Below the pieces are notes generated by a model. That model ran no database searches. It was given only the letters and a program-made list of their open reading frames with translations, and was not told the DNA's origin. The translations under genes were made by a program, and so were the position numbers. From NCBI RefSeq assembly GCF_005938675.2, contig NZ_VCCH02000026.1:1-64000 (forward strand): a stretch of DNA of 64,000 bases, in the 5' to 3' direction. Shown piece by piece: positions 43,066-53,132 of the stretch. Within the stretch, counting starts at the first letter, position 1. Each line of letters starts with the position of its first letter. Origin of the DNA: Mycobacterium sp. KBS0706 (lineage in GTDB: Bacteria > Pseudomonadota > Alphaproteobacteria > DSM-16000 > Inquilinaceae).

Positions 43066-45066
43066 ATGCCGATCCGCGTCGAGGAGAGCATCTGGATCCC
43101 TCTGGCCGACGGCACCCGCCTGGCCGCCCGGCTGTGGCTGCCGGAGGGGGCGGAGGCGGCGCCCGCGCCCGCCGTGCTGGAATACATCCCCTACCGCAAG
43201 CGCGACGGCACCCGCGGCCGCGACGAGCCGATGCATGGCTGGTTCGCCGGCCAGGGCTATGCCGCCATCCGCGTCGACATGCGCGGCACCGGCGAGTCCG
43301 ACGGCCATATGGCCGACGAGTACCTGAAGCAGGAGCAGGACGACGCGCTGGAGGTGATCGCCTGGATCGCCGCGCAGCCCTGGTGCACCGGCGCGGTCGG
43401 CATGATGGGCAAGTCCTGGGGTGGCTTCAATTCGCTGCAGGTGGCGGCGCGCCGGCCGCCGGCGCTGAAGGCGATCATCACTGTCTATTCGACCGATCAC
43501 CGCTATTCGGACGACATCCACTACCAGGGCGGCTGCCTGCTCAACGACAATCTGTGGTGGGGTGCCATCATGCTGGCCTACCAGGCCCGGCCGGCCGACC
43601 CGGCGATCGTCGGCGAGGGCTGGCGCCGGCAGTGGCTCGAACGGCTGGAGCGGATGCCCTTCTTCCCGGCCCTGTGGCTGCGGCACCAGCGTTATGACGA
43701 ATACTGGAAGCACGGCTCGGTGTGCGAGGACTGGTCGGCGATCCAATGCCCGGTCCTGGCCGTCGGTGGCTGGGCCGACAGCTACACCAACGCGGTGCCG
43801 CGCCTGCTGGCCGGGCTGAAGGTGCCGCGCCGCGGCATCATCGGGCCCTGGGGCCATGTCTATCCGCAGGACGGCGCGCCGGGCCCGGCGATCGGCTTCC
43901 TGCAGGAGGCGCTGCGCTGGTGGGACCAGTGGCTGAAGGGCCATGACACCGGGGTGATGGCGGAGCCGATGCTGCGCGCCTTCGTCGAGGACTGGAACGC
44001 CCCCGTTGGCTCCCGCGCCGAGACCAAAGGCTGTTGGGTCGGCGAGGCGGAATGGCCCAGCCCGGCGATCGGGCCGCGGCGCTGGGCCCTGAACGCGCCG
44101 GGCGCGCTGGCCGATACGGCCGGTGCTGAGAGCGACATCCTCGTCCGCTCGCCGCTCAGCCACGGCAAGGCGGCCGGCGAATGGATGGCCACCGGCTGCC
44201 CCGGCGAGCTGCCGGTCGACCAGCGCCTCGATGACGGCGCGGCGCAGCTGTTCGACACTATGCCACTCAACGAGGCGGTCGAGATCCTGGGTGCGCCGGA
44301 GCTTCTGCTCGACCTCGCCTCGGACGCGCCGGTGGCGCAGTTGGCGGTGCGGCTGTGCGACGTGGCGCCGGACGGGCGCTCGGCCCGGGTCAGCTACGGC
44401 GTGCTGAACCTGACCCATCGCGACGGGCATGAGGCGCCGGTGCCGCTGGAGCCCGGCAAGCGCTACCAGGTGCGGGTGAAGCTGAACGATTGCGGTCACC
44501 GCTTCCCGGCGGGGCACCGCATCCGCATCGCCATCGCCACCGGCTACTGGCCGACCGTCTGGCCGGCCCCGTATGCCGCCACCCTGACCCTGCGGGCGGG
44601 CACCAGCCATCTCGACCTGCCGGTTCGGCAAGGCGGGGCAGGGGATGTGGTCTTCGAGCCGCCGGTCCGCGGCCCGGCCGCGCCAGCCACACAGCTGTCG
44701 CCCGGAACGATCCGGCGGTACTCGAAGCAGGACCATATCAGCGGCGAGACCACCTATGTCACCGAGGGTATCGGCGGGGTGTTCGGCGAAGGCATCCTGC
44801 GCTTCGACGAGATCGACACCACCCTGGCCCACAGCCTGAAGCGCGAGCTGACGATCCGCGATGACGACCCGTTGTCGGCCCGCTATGTCCTGACCCAGTC
44901 CTACGAGATGGGCCGCGAGGGCTGGCGCATCCTGATCGAGAGCCGCTCGGTGCTGACCGCCGATCTCGACCGCTGGCACCTGACCACCGAGCTGACGGCG
45001 AAGGAGAATGGGCAGGTGGTGACCGAACGGTCCTGGACCGAGGACATCCCGCGCGACCTGGTCTAG
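43066..45066 (+). CDS. CocE/NonD-family hydrolase (X-Pro dipeptidyl-peptidase S15 type)
   Basis: A 666-residue serine hydrolase. An S15-like alpha/beta-hydrolase domain (residues ~5-300) has the nucleophile in 'GMMGKSWGGFNSLQ' (near residue 125) and the acid-His side in 'GWADSYTNAVPR' and 'PWGHVYPQDG'. The C-terminal PepX-C jelly roll (~350-560) follows. Members include cocaine esterase, glutaryl acylases and Xaa-Pro peptidases. GGGAGA precedes the ATG at 43066. The peptide importer upstream and PutA downstream favour a peptide or amide substrate; this is inferred. Confidence 0.88.
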   Translation: MPIRVEESIWIPLADGTRLAARLWLPEGAEAAPAPAVLEYIPYRKRDGTRGRDEPMHGWFAGQGYAAIRVDMRGTGESDGHMADEYLKQEQDDALEVIAWIAAQPWCTGAVGMMGKSWGGFNSLQVAARRPPALKAIITVYSTDHRYSDDIHYQGGCLLNDNLWWGAIMLAYQARPADPAIVGEGWRRQWLERLERMPFFPALWLRHQRYDEYWKHGSVCEDWSAIQCPVLAVGGWADSYTNAVPRLLAGLKVPRRGIIGPWGHVYPQDGAPGPAIGFLQEALRWWDQWLKGHDTGVMAEPMLRAFVEDWNAPVGSRAETKGCWVGEAEWPSPAIGPRRWALNAPGALADTAGAESDILVRSPLSHGKAAGEWMATGCPGELPVDQRLDDGAAQLFDTMPLNEAVEILGAPELLLDLASDAPVAQLAVRLCDVAPDGRSARVSYGVLNLTHRDGHEAPVPLEPGKRYQVRVKLNDCGHRFPAGHRIRIAIATGYWPTVWPAPYAATLTLRAGTSHLDLPVRQGGAGDVVFEPPVRGPAAPATQLSPGTIRRYSKQDHISGETTYVTEGIGGVFGEGILRFDEIDTTLAHSLKRELTIRDDDPLSARYVLTQSYEMGREGWRILIESRSVLTADLDRWHLTTELTAKENGQVVTERSWTEDIPRDLV

Positions 45067-45134
45067 GCGCAGACCGATTTACCCATGATGGAGAGGCGCT
45101 AGAGTTGTCTGCCTGAAGCCAGCGGATTCCACGG

Positions 45135-46841
45135 ATGCCAACCAGCGCCGACAGCTCTCGCCTCGCCCAGGGACTCAGCATCTTGAGTGGGATCGCCTGC
45201 GGTCCCGTCATCGCCATGGACGAAGGGCTGAGCTTCTGGGGTGGGGTCGACGCCGCCACCGGCATGGTGATCGACGTGCATCATCCCCGGCATGGTGTCC
45301 CGCTGGCCGGGGCTGTCGTTCTCATGCCCACCAGCCGCGGCTCCTGCTCGGGGTCGGGCGTGCTGCTCGAGCTGGCGATGGCCGGTCGGGCGCCGGCGGC
45401 ACTGATCTTCTGCGAGCCGGAGGACACGCTGACCCTGGGCGCGATCGTCGCCGCGGAGATGTTCGGGCGGTTGATCCCGGTGCTGCGCCTGCCGGCCGCG
45501 GCCTTCGCGGCCGTGGCGGCCGCCGGGACGGCGTCGATCACGCCGGAGTCCGTGGAGATCGATGGGCTGCGGATCCCGGTCGCGCCGCCGCTCGCCGATG
45601 CGCTGGCGCTGGACGCGTGCGACCGCGCCATGCTCGACGGCGCGGACGGCCCCGCTTTGCAGCAGGCCATGCGCATCCTCGCCGCCATGGCGCGGCAGCA
45701 GGGGGCGACGGCGCTCACCGACGTGACGCGCGCCCATATCGACGGCTGCATCTATGCCGGTCCCGCGAACCTCGTCTTCGCCGAGGCGATGGAAGGGCTC
45801 GGCGCGCGGGTCCGCGTCCCGACCACGATGAACGCCATCTCGGTCGACCGGCAGAACTGGCAGGCCCAGGGCGTGTCGCCGGACTTCGGCGGGCCGGCGG
45901 CGCGGCTCGCCGACAGCTATGTCCGGATGGGGTGCCGGCCGACCTTCACCTGCGCCCCCTACCTTCTGGACGACGCGCCGGCTTCGGGCGAGCCGATCGG
46001 CTGGTCGGAATCGAATGCCGTGATCTTCGCCAACTCCGTGCTCGGCGCGCGGACGGCGAAGCATCCCGACTTCCTGGACCTCTGCATCGCGCTCACCGGC
46101 CGAGCGCCTCTCGCCGGCGCCTTCCTGGACGAGCACCGGCGGGCGAAGCGCATCGTCGATATCGAGCTTCCCGACGGCGCCGGGCCGGAGGCCTGGCCGC
46201 TGATCGGTTATCTCGCCGGCCACGCCGCGCCCGACCGAGTACCGCTGCTGCGCGGGCTGGCCGGGGCAATGCCGACCCAGGACGACCTGAAGGCCCTCTG
46301 CGCCGCCTTCGGGACGACCTCGGCGGCGCCGATGCTGCATGTCGAGGGCATCACGCCGGAGGCAGCCATGGTCGACACCGGCGCCGATCGCGTCGTCATC
46401 TCCCGCGCGCAGCTGGCCGAGGGCTGGGCCAGGCTGAACGACGGGCCGGAGGTGATGGACCTCATCGCGATCGGCAGCCCGCACGCCTCGCTCGCAGAAT
46501 GCCGTACCCTCGCCGATGGGCTGGCGGGCCGTCGGCGGAAGCCGGAGGTCGCGGTGATCGTCACCGCGGGACGGCAGGTGATCGCCGCCGCCGAGGCGGA
46601 CGGCACGATGGCCAAGCTCCGGGCCAGCGGCGTCGACGTGATCCCCGACCTGTGCTGGTGCTCGATCTCGCGGCCGGTGTTTCCGGCGGCGACGCAGACG
46701 GTCATCACCACGTCCGGCAAATACGCCCATTACGGACCGGGGCTGTCGGGCTGCGCCGTGCGCCTCGGCACCCTCGACGACTGCATCGAGGCCGCGCTCA
46801 CCGGGCGTGTCCCGTCACGGCAGCCGATCTGGCTATCCTAG
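45135..46841 (+). CDS. aconitase X, single-chain (cis-3-hydroxy-L-proline dehydratase type)
   Basis: A 568-residue aconitase X. Residues ~1-130 are the swivelling small-subunit domain ('[20 protein letters not shown]', '[19 protein letters not shown]') and residues ~150-568 are the large catalytic domain ('[20 protein letters not shown]', '[16 protein letters not shown]'). Several Cys that could ligate a cluster are visible ('CAPYLL', 'DLCWCSISR', 'SGCAVRL'). Bacterial fused AcnX enzymes dehydrate cis-3-hydroxy-L-proline to pyrroline-2-carboxylate. The neighbouring PutA supports a proline pathway. No pyrroline-2-carboxylate reductase gene is seen here. Confidence 0.87.
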   Translation: MPTSADSSRLAQGLSILSGIACGPVIAMDEGLSFWGGVDAATGMVIDVHHPRHGVPLAGAVVLMPTSRGSCSGSGVLLELAMAGRAPAALIFCEPEDTLTLGAIVAAEMFGRLIPVLRLPAAAFAAVAAAGTASITPESVEIDGLRIPVAPPLADALALDACDRAMLDGADGPALQQAMRILAAMARQQGATALTDVTRAHIDGCIYAGPANLVFAEAMEGLGARVRVPTTMNAISVDRQNWQAQGVSPDFGGPAARLADSYVRMGCRPTFTCAPYLLDDAPASGEPIGWSESNAVIFANSVLGARTAKHPDFLDLCIALTGRAPLAGAFLDEHRRAKRIVDIELPDGAGPEAWPLIGYLAGHAAPDRVPLLRGLAGAMPTQDDLKALCAAFGTTSAAPMLHVEGITPEAAMVDTGADRVVISRAQLAEGWARLNDGPEVMDLIAIGSPHASLAECRTLADGLAGRRRKPEVAVIVTAGRQVIAAAEADGTMAKLRASGVDVIPDLCWCSISRPVFPAATQTVITTSGKYAHYGPGLSGCAVRLGTLDDCIEAALTGRVPSRQPIWLS

Positions 46842-46868
46842 GCTGCCGCCGAGAGGTGCAACCCTCAG

Positions 46869-46888
46869 AAAGGTGAGGTTTCACCTTT
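46869..46888. promoter_or_regulatory. palindrome between aconitase X and putA
   Basis: A perfect palindrome AAAGGTGA-GGTT-TCACCTTT, 28 bases after the aconitase X stop and 50 before the putA start. It could be an operator (PutA itself has an N-terminal DNA-binding domain) or a weak terminator, as two T follow. The low GC of the arms argues for an operator. Confidence 0.5.
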
Positions 46889-46938
46889 TGCTCTTTTGAT
46901 GGTACTACTTCCGCAGAACAATCTCGCGGGGCAGGGCC

Positions 46939-49900
46939 ATGGCCAGCACGACATTCGGCGTGAAGATCGATGACGAGTTGCGGGCGCGGCTGAAAGCGGC
47001 GGCGGAGAAGCAAGGCCGCACCCCGCATTGGCTGGTCAAGCAGGCGATGCTGGCGATGCTCGACCGGGTCGAGCGCGGCGAGACCTTCGGCGGCCACGAC
47101 GAGGCCGATGCCGGCGACCCGAGCGACAGCCCGGCGGCTGAGGAGTCCGGGCCGCAGCCCTTCCTCGACTTCGCCCAGTCGGTGCAGCCGCAGACCGTGC
47201 TGCGCGCCAAGATCACCGCCGCCTATCGCCGGCCGGAGGAGGAATGCCTGCCCTTCATCCTGGCCGGCGCCAGTCTGCCGAAGCCGGTGACCGACGGGGC
47301 GCGGGGCATCGCCCGCACGCTGGTCGAGGCGCTGCGTGCCAAGGGCGTCGGCGCCGGCGTCGAGGGGCTGATCCAGGAATTCTCGCTGTCGAGCCATGAG
47401 GGCGTGGCCCTGATGTGCCTGGCCGAGGCGCTGCTGCGCATCCCCGACCGCGCCACCCGCGACGCGCTGATCCGCGACAAGATCTCGTCCGGCGACTGGC
47501 AGTCCCATGTCGGCCAGAGCCCGTCGATGTTCGTCAACGCTGCCGCCTGGGGCCTGGTGGTGACCGGCAAGCTGGTGACCACCAACAGCGAGGCCGGCCT
47601 GTCCGCCGCGCTGACCCGACTGATCGGACGCGGCGGCGAGCCGCTGATCCGCAAGGGCGTCGACATGGCGATGCGGATGATGGGCGAGCAGTTCGTCTCC
47701 GGCCAGACCATCTCCGAGGCGCTGGCCAACGGCCGCAAGCTGGAGGCGAGGGGCTTCCGCTACTCCTACGACATGCTCGGCGAGGCGGCCACGACCGCAG
47801 CCGACGCCGACCGCTACCTGCGCGACTACGAGCAGGCGATCCACGCCATCGGCAAGGCGGCGGAGCGGCGCGGCATCTATGAGGGGCCGGGCATCTCGAT
47901 CAAGCTGTCGGCGCTGCATCCGCGCTATTCCCGCGCCCAGGCCGACCGGGTGAAGGGTGAGCTGCTGCCGCGGCTGACCGCCCTGGCGGTGCTGGCCCGC
48001 AGCTATGACATCGGCCTCAACATCGACGCCGAGGAGGCCGACCGGCTGGAGCTGTCGCTCGACCTGCTGGAGGCGCTGTGCTTCGACCCGGCGCTGTCCG
48101 GCTGGAACGGCATCGGCTTCGTCGTCCAGGCCTATCAGAAACGCTGCCCCTTCGTGATCGACTACATCGTCGACCTGGCCCGGCGCAGCGGTCACCGGGT
48201 GATGGTGCGGCTGGTCAAGGGCGCGTACTGGGACAGCGAGATCAAGCGCGCCCAGGTCGACGGCCTTGAAGGCTTCCCGGTCTACACCCGCAAGATCTAC
48301 ACCGACGTCTCGTTCCTGGCCTGTGCGCGCAAGCTCTTGGCTGCACCCGACGCGGTGTTCCCGCAATTCGCCACCCACAACGCCCAGACCCTGGCCACCA
48401 TCTACAAGATGGCCGGCGAGAACTACTATCGCGGCCAGTACGAGTTCCAGTGCCTGCACGGCATGGGCGAGGGGCTGTACGAGGAGGTGGTGGGCCGCGA
48501 CAAGCTGGACCGGCCGTGCCGGATCTACGCACCGGTAGGCACCCATGAGACGCTGCTGGCCTATCTGGTCCGGCGCCTCTTGGAGAACGGCGCCAACACC
48601 TCCTTCGTCAACCGCATCGGCGACCCGGACGTCTCGATCGACGAGCTCATCGCCGACCCGGTCGAGGCGTCGCGCAAGGTGCAGCCGCTGGGCGCCCCGC
48701 ACGCCAAGATCGCCCAGCCGCGCGCCCTGTTCGGCGACAGCCGCGACAACTCCGCCGGCATCGACCTGTCGAACGAGCAGCGCCTGGCTTCGCTGTCGGC
48801 CGCGCTGCTCGGCGGCGTCGACGCCGCGGTCCGCGCCGTGCCGATGCTGGGCGATGGCGACCGCGACGGCCCGGCCCGGGAGGTCCGCAACCCGGCCGAC
48901 CGGCGCGACGTGGTCGGGCAGGTGGTCGAGGCCTCGGCCGACCAGGTCGACGAGGCGATGGCCCAGGCCGCCGCGGCCGCGCCGATCTGGCAGTCCACCC
49001 CGCCCGCCGACCGCGCCGCCTGCCTGCTGCGCGCCGCCGACCTGATGGAGGCGCGGATGCCGGCCCTGCTGGGCACCATCATCCGCGAGGCCGGCAAGAC
49101 CCTGCCGAACGCGATCGGCGAGGTGCGCGAGGCGGTCGATTTCCTGCGCTACTACGCGGCCCAGGTGCGCGACCAGTTCTCCAACGACACCCACCGGCCG
49201 CTCGGCCCCATGGTCTGCATCAGCCCGTGGAACTTCCCGCTGGCGATCTTCACCGGCCAGGTGGCGGCAGCGCTGGCCGCCGGCAACGCCGTGCTGGCCA
49301 AGCCGGCCGAGGAGACGCCGCTGATCGCCGCCGCCGCCGTGCGCCTGCTGCGCGAGGCCGGGGTGCCGGCCGGCGCGGTGCAGCTGGTGCCGGGCGCAGG
49401 TCCGGTCGGGGCGCGGCTGGTGGCCGATCCCCGCACCCGCGGGGTGATGTTCACCGGCTCGACCGAGGTCGCCAAGCTCATCCAGAAGGTGCTGGCCGAC
49501 CGCCTCGACCCGGAGGGCCGGCCGATCCCGCTGATCGCCGAGACCGGCGGCCAGAACGCGCTGATCGTCGACAGTTCGGCGCTGCCGGAGCAGGTGGTGG
49601 GCGACGTGTTGGCCTCGGCCTTCGACAGCGCCGGCCAGCGCTGCTCGGCGCTGCGTGTCCTGTGCATCCAGGAGGATGTGGCCGACCGGGTCCTGACCAT
49701 GCTGAAGGGGGCGATGGCGGAGCTGGCGATCGGCAACCCCGACCGCCTCGCCGTCGATGTCGGCCCGGTGATCACCGACGAGGCGCGGGCGATCATCGCC
49801 AAGCACATCGAAGCGATGCAGGCCAAGGGCCGCAAGACCCAGGCCTTGCCGCTGCCGGAGGCGGCGAAGCACGGCACCTTCGTGCCGCCGACCCTGATCG

Positions 49901-50829
49901 AGATCGACGACATCGCCGAGCTGAAGCGCGAGGTATTCGGCCCGGTGCTGCATGTGCTGCGCTACCGCCGCAGCCAGCTCGACCGGCTGTTGGAGGCGAT
50001 CAACGCCACCGGCTACGGCCTGACCTTCGGCGTCCACACCCGGATCGACGAGACCATCGCCCGGGTCTCGCACCGCGCCACGGCGGGCAATATCTACGTC
50101 AACCGCAACCTGATCGGCGCCGTGGTCGGGGTGCAGCCCTTCGGCGGCCACGGCCTGTCCGGCACCGGGCCCAAGGCCGGCGGGCCGATGTACCTGTACC
50201 GGCTGCTCTCGGTCCGGCCCGAGGCCGGGCCGGTGCCGGCGGATAGCGTCGCGGACGACAAGCGCTTCCAGCCGCTGCGCGACTGGGCGGCGGCCCTGCG
50301 CAAGGCCGGCCGGACGGCGGAGGCCGACCGCGTCGCCGCCTTCGAAGCGCGCAGCCCGCTCGGCGTGACTCTCGACCTGCCCGGCCCGGTCGGCGAGAAG
50401 AACAGCTACAGCCTGGAGCCGCGCGGCACGGTGCTGTGCCTGGCCCAGACCGCGGCCGGCGCGGCGCTGCAGATCGGCGTGGCCCTGGCCACCGGCAACA
50501 AGGCGGTGCTGTCGGCCCCGTCGGAGGTCGCCGATGCGCTGCTCAAGACCGTGCCGGCGTCGCTGAAGCCCCTCCTGTCCCGCGCCGACGACTGGGCCTC
50601 GGCCGAGGCCGACGCGGTGCTGTTCGAGGGCGACAGCGACGCCCTGCACGCGGTCAACCAGGCGGTCGCGGCCCGGCCGGGCCCGCTGGTCCCGGTCCAG
50701 GGCGTCACCCGCGACGACCTCGCCGGGGCCCGTGCCTTCTATGCCCTGGAATGGCTGCTGCTGGAGCGCTCGGTCAGCAACAACACCGCCGCGGCCGGCG
50801 GCAATGCCAGCCTGATGACGATCGGGTGA
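46939..50829 (+). CDS. putA: trifunctional proline dehydrogenase / P5C dehydrogenase / repressor
   Basis: A 1296-residue PutA oxidising proline to glutamate. An N-terminal ribbon-helix-helix (residues ~1-45, 'TTFGVKIDDELRARLKAAAE') suggests autorepression of put genes. The FAD proline dehydrogenase barrel (~230-560) includes 'KLSALHPRYSRAQADRVKGE' and 'VRLVKGAYWDSEIKRAQ'. The aldehyde dehydrogenase domain (~640-1100) has the active Cys C902 in 'SAGQRCSALRVL' and Glu E868 in 'ETGGQNALIV'. A C-terminal cap follows (~1140-1296). Its last 73 codons are copied, in decayed form, at 55032-55202. Confidence 0.97.
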   Translation: MASTTFGVKIDDELRARLKAAAEKQGRTPHWLVKQAMLAMLDRVERGETFGGHDEADAGDPSDSPAAEESGPQPFLDFAQSVQPQTVLRAKITAAYRRPEEECLPFILAGASLPKPVTDGARGIARTLVEALRAKGVGAGVEGLIQEFSLSSHEGVALMCLAEALLRIPDRATRDALIRDKISSGDWQSHVGQSPSMFVNAAAWGLVVTGKLVTTNSEAGLSAALTRLIGRGGEPLIRKGVDMAMRMMGEQFVSGQTISEALANGRKLEARGFRYSYDMLGEAATTAADADRYLRDYEQAIHAIGKAAERRGIYEGPGISIKLSALHPRYSRAQADRVKGELLPRLTALAVLARSYDIGLNIDAEEADRLELSLDLLEALCFDPALSGWNGIGFVVQAYQKRCPFVIDYIVDLARRSGHRVMVRLVKGAYWDSEIKRAQVDGLEGFPVYTRKIYTDVSFLACARKLLAAPDAVFPQFATHNAQTLATIYKMAGENYYRGQYEFQCLHGMGEGLYEEVVGRDKLDRPCRIYAPVGTHETLLAYLVRRLLENGANTSFVNRIGDPDVSIDELIADPVEASRKVQPLGAPHAKIAQPRALFGDSRDNSAGIDLSNEQRLASLSAALLGGVDAAVRAVPMLGDGDRDGPAREVRNPADRRDVVGQVVEASADQVDEAMAQAAAAAPIWQSTPPADRAACLLRAADLMEARMPALLGTIIREAGKTLPNAIGEVREAVDFLRYYAAQVRDQFSNDTHRPLGPMVCISPWNFPLAIFTGQVAAALAAGNAVLAKPAEETPLIAAAAVRLLREAGVPAGAVQLVPGAGPVGARLVADPRTRGVMFTGSTEVAKLIQKVLADRLDPEGRPIPLIAETGGQNALIVDSSALPEQVVGDVLASAFDSAGQRCSALRVLCIQEDVADRVLTMLKGAMAELAIGNPDRLAVDVGPVITDEARAIIAKHIEAMQAKGRKTQALPLPEAAKHGTFVPPTLIEIDDIAELKREVFGPVLHVLRYRRSQLDRLLEAINATGYGLTFGVHTRIDETIARVSHRATAGNIYVNRNLIGAVVGVQPFGGHGLSGTGPKAGGPMYLYRLLSVRPEAGPVPADSVADDKRFQPLRDWAAALRKAGRTAEADRVAAFEARSPLGVTLDLPGPVGEKNSYSLEPRGTVLCLAQTAAGAALQIGVALATGNKAVLSAPSEVADALLKTVPASLKPLLSRADDWASAEADAVLFEGDSDALHAVNQAVAARPGPLVPVQGVTRDDLAGARAFYALEWLLLERSVSNNTAAAGGNASLMTIG

Positions 50830-51131
50830 CGCTCTGGATGGCCATCCACGGTGCGGGGAGCGCTTCCGCACCCCGCACCGTGAGACCGGCAGCCTTCCCA
50901 CTCCAGCAATTCCGAACCGGAGTTGTGCAGATTGACATAATTTAAGCAAAGTTGTTTTCTAATATTACTAAGTAAATCTGCAGACTAAAGGAAGATATCC
51001 GTATCCTGTGGATTCTCTCGGCAGAAAAGAGAGAATTCCTGAAATCTGACACTGCGGCCGTCCTTTGCTGTGATTGTGCGGTTGGTTTCGTTGCTGACGA
51101 CGTTCTCTGCCGGGAATGCGAGGCGACGGTC
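50830..51131. other. intergenic region after putA: palindrome, hairpin and AT-rich stretch
   Basis: The gap holds, in order, the palindrome GGATGGCCATCC (50836-50847), then a hairpin with perfect 12-base arms CACGGTGCGGGG / CCCCGCACCGTG (50847-50882) lacking a T-run, which is probably the putA 3'-end structure. From 50925 the sequence becomes strikingly AT-rich, with TTGACA at 50932 and TAATAT at 50960; the 22-base spacing is not a normal promoter. This part lies at the left edge of the presumed insert. No gene is supported here. Confidence 0.55.
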
Positions 51132-53132
51132 ATGAATATGCTGGCGAGCGGTTTTGCGCTGAAGCTTTTCGGGAATCCGCGACTGGTCGGGCCTGACGGG
51201 TCCGATTGCACGCCGCGGTTGAAGAAGGCGTTCTGCCTTCTGGCCTATCTTGCCCTGCAGCCCAACGGCCAGGCTCGGCGCGAGCGCCTGATCGGGCTGT
51301 TCTGGGCCGATCGCGGCCAGGCGCAGGCCCAGGGGTCGCTGCGTCATGCCTTGCTCGAGCTGCGGCAGAGTCTCGACGATCAGGCCGACGATTTGCTCAT
51401 CGCCGACCGCCTGTCGGTGCGGCTCGACACCCGGGCCTTGGCCGTGGACGCCCTGGGCATCGACCGCCTCCTGGCGGCCGGGACCGTGGAGTCGATCCTG
51501 CAGGCCAGCGCCGGCTGGACGGGCGAGCTGCTCGACGGCGTCGCATCGCCCGGCACGGCCTTCGACCACTGGCTGGAAGCCGAGCGCGCATCCCGCCAGG
51601 CCGCCATTCTCCATGCGCTGGAGGACGCCGTCACGGCGGCGGAGCGGTCCGGACGGGACCATGATATCGAGGCGCTCGCCCAGGCGCTGCTCCGGGTCGA
51701 CCCGGCGCATGAGCGCGGGCACTGCATCCTGATCGATCTGCATGCGCGCAAGGGAGCCATCGGGGCCGCTCTCCGCCAGTTCGATCAATGCCGCCGGGCA
51801 CTGGCCCATGCGCTCGACATCGAACCCTCCGCCGAGCTGCGTTCGCATGTCGACGCTCTCCGTCGTCAGCAGCCGTCGCCCGCGGGCTCGACCATACGGG
51901 TCATCCCGCACCGCACGCCGGTGGTGGCGGTGTTCGTTCAGCCCGCCATCGGGCCGCCCGAGCTGGTCCGCGACCTGTCGCAGCTGCTTGAAGACGAGCT
52001 CGTCACCGCGCTGTCCCGATACCGGACCTTTTCGACCCGCCTGATCGCCTCGCCCGAGCAAGCGGCCGAGGCCGGCCCCTATCTGCTGCGGATCGGCCTG
52101 CGGCACGACGGAACCGCTTGGCGGTACGGCCTGCGGCTGTGCGACACGGCGACGAACCAGCAGCATCTGGTCGAGGTGCTCGCCTTTCCTGCGGTCCCGG
52201 ACCTCGCCGCGGTGCTGCCCGGCCTGGCGAGTTTCGCGTATCGGGTCGACTATGTCGCCCGGACGGCACGCATCCCGCAGCTCGGCGAGACCGCCGAAGC
52301 GTATGACCTCTGGCTCGCCGGCGACCGGATGGTGGAGACCTTCAGCAGCGAGGCGTTCGACGCGGCCATACCGTTGCTGAACCGCGCCGCATCGGCGGAT
52401 CCTGGCTTTGCCCGCCCGCTGTCCGGCCTGGCCTCGATCGAGCTCTCGCGGCAGCAGCTCGTGCCCGGCTCACGATGCGACCCGGAGACCTTCGCGCACG
52501 CCACCCGGCTCGCCCGGGACGCCATCGCCATCGATCCATGGGACAGCCATGGCCACATCATCGCTGCCTGGGCCTATCTGCGCCAGCGCATGCCGGAGCA
52601 GGCGCGACGCCATTTCGAGCAGGGACGGGCGCTGAACCCCGACGACCCGATGACGCTGATCGCCTGTGCCGAAGGGCTGGCGCATCTCGGCTCGATCGAC
52701 GACGCGATCCGATGCGGCGAGCGCGCCCTCGAGATTCACCCGGCCCCGCCGCCCTATTTCTACTGGTATCTGGCCGTCGCCTGCACCCATGCGGGGGCCT
52801 ATGAGCGCGCACTAACACTGTCCCGGCTCGGCCCGGACACGGTTCCCGAGCTGGTCGCCTGGCGGGCGGTGGCCCTGGCGTCCTCGGGGCGCGCCGTGGA
52901 GGCCAGGGCGACCGGCGAGGAGTTCTTCCGGCGCCTCGGCCGGAGCTGGGGAGGGGAGGAGCCGTTCGCACGCGACCGCGCCCTCCGCTGGCTCGACGAG
53001 GTCGTGCTCATCCCCGACGAAGCCAGGCGATGGCAGTTCGTCGACGCCGTCGCGCGGATCACCTCGTCCCGAGACGGATCGGTCGCTCACCGGCATCCGC
53101 AGAGGACGATGAACCCGATTCTCCTGAGGTAG
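51132..53132 (+). CDS. SARP/BTAD-type regulator with TPR domain
   Basis: A 666-residue transcription factor. Residues ~5-100 are an OmpR-like winged helix of the SARP type ('FALKLFGNPRLVGPDG', 'KAFCLLAYLALQPNGQARRE', then 'LIGLFWADRGQAQAQGSLRH'). Residues ~105-250 are the BTAD helical repeat ('SGRDHDIEALAQALLRVDPA'). After a linker domain, residues ~400-600 are TPR repeats. It lacks an NTP-binding domain. The TPR segments resemble those of the cyclase-TolB-TPR family. It is convergent with a three-gene minus-strand set; its last 46 bases overlap the first of these. Confidence 0.85.
   Translation: MNMLASGFALKLFGNPRLVGPDGSDCTPRLKKAFCLLAYLALQPNGQARRERLIGLFWADRGQAQAQGSLRHALLELRQSLDDQADDLLIADRLSVRLDTRALAVDALGIDRLLAAGTVESILQASAGWTGELLDGVASPGTAFDHWLEAERASRQAAILHALEDAVTAAERSGRDHDIEALAQALLRVDPAHERGHCILIDLHARKGAIGAALRQFDQCRRALAHALDIEPSAELRSHVDALRRQQPSPAGSTIRVIPHRTPVVAVFVQPAIGPPELVRDLSQLLEDELVTALSRYRTFSTRLIASPEQAAEAGPYLLRIGLRHDGTAWRYGLRLCDTATNQQHLVEVLAFPAVPDLAAVLPGLASFAYRVDYVARTARIPQLGETAEAYDLWLAGDRMVETFSSEAFDAAIPLLNRAASADPGFARPLSGLASIELSRQQLVPGSRCDPETFAHATRLARDAIAIDPWDSHGHIIAAWAYLRQRMPEQARRHFEQGRALNPDDPMTLIACAEGLAHLGSIDDAIRCGERALEIHPAPPPYFYWYLAVACTHAGAYERALTLSRLGPDTVPELVAWRAVALASSGRAVEARATGEEFFRRLGRSWGGEEPFARDRALRWLDEVVLIPDEARRWQFVDAVARITSSRDGSVAHRHPQRTMNPILLR

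Noticed and set aside
46798..50949. A 1383-codon open frame on the minus strand opposite putA
   Set aside because: It is a shadow of putA caused by high GC. Its composition (runs of Arg, Gln, Gly, His, Asp, Ala) is not protein-like and no domain is visible.
50932..50965. TTGACA ... TAATAT as a SARP promoter
   Set aside because: The spacing of 22 bases is too long for a standard promoter, so it was noted only as part of the AT-rich gap.
50942..51211. An 89-codon minus-strand frame in the AT-rich gap after putA
   Set aside because: Half of it lies under the SARP gene, and its composition and lack of a ribosome site do not support it.
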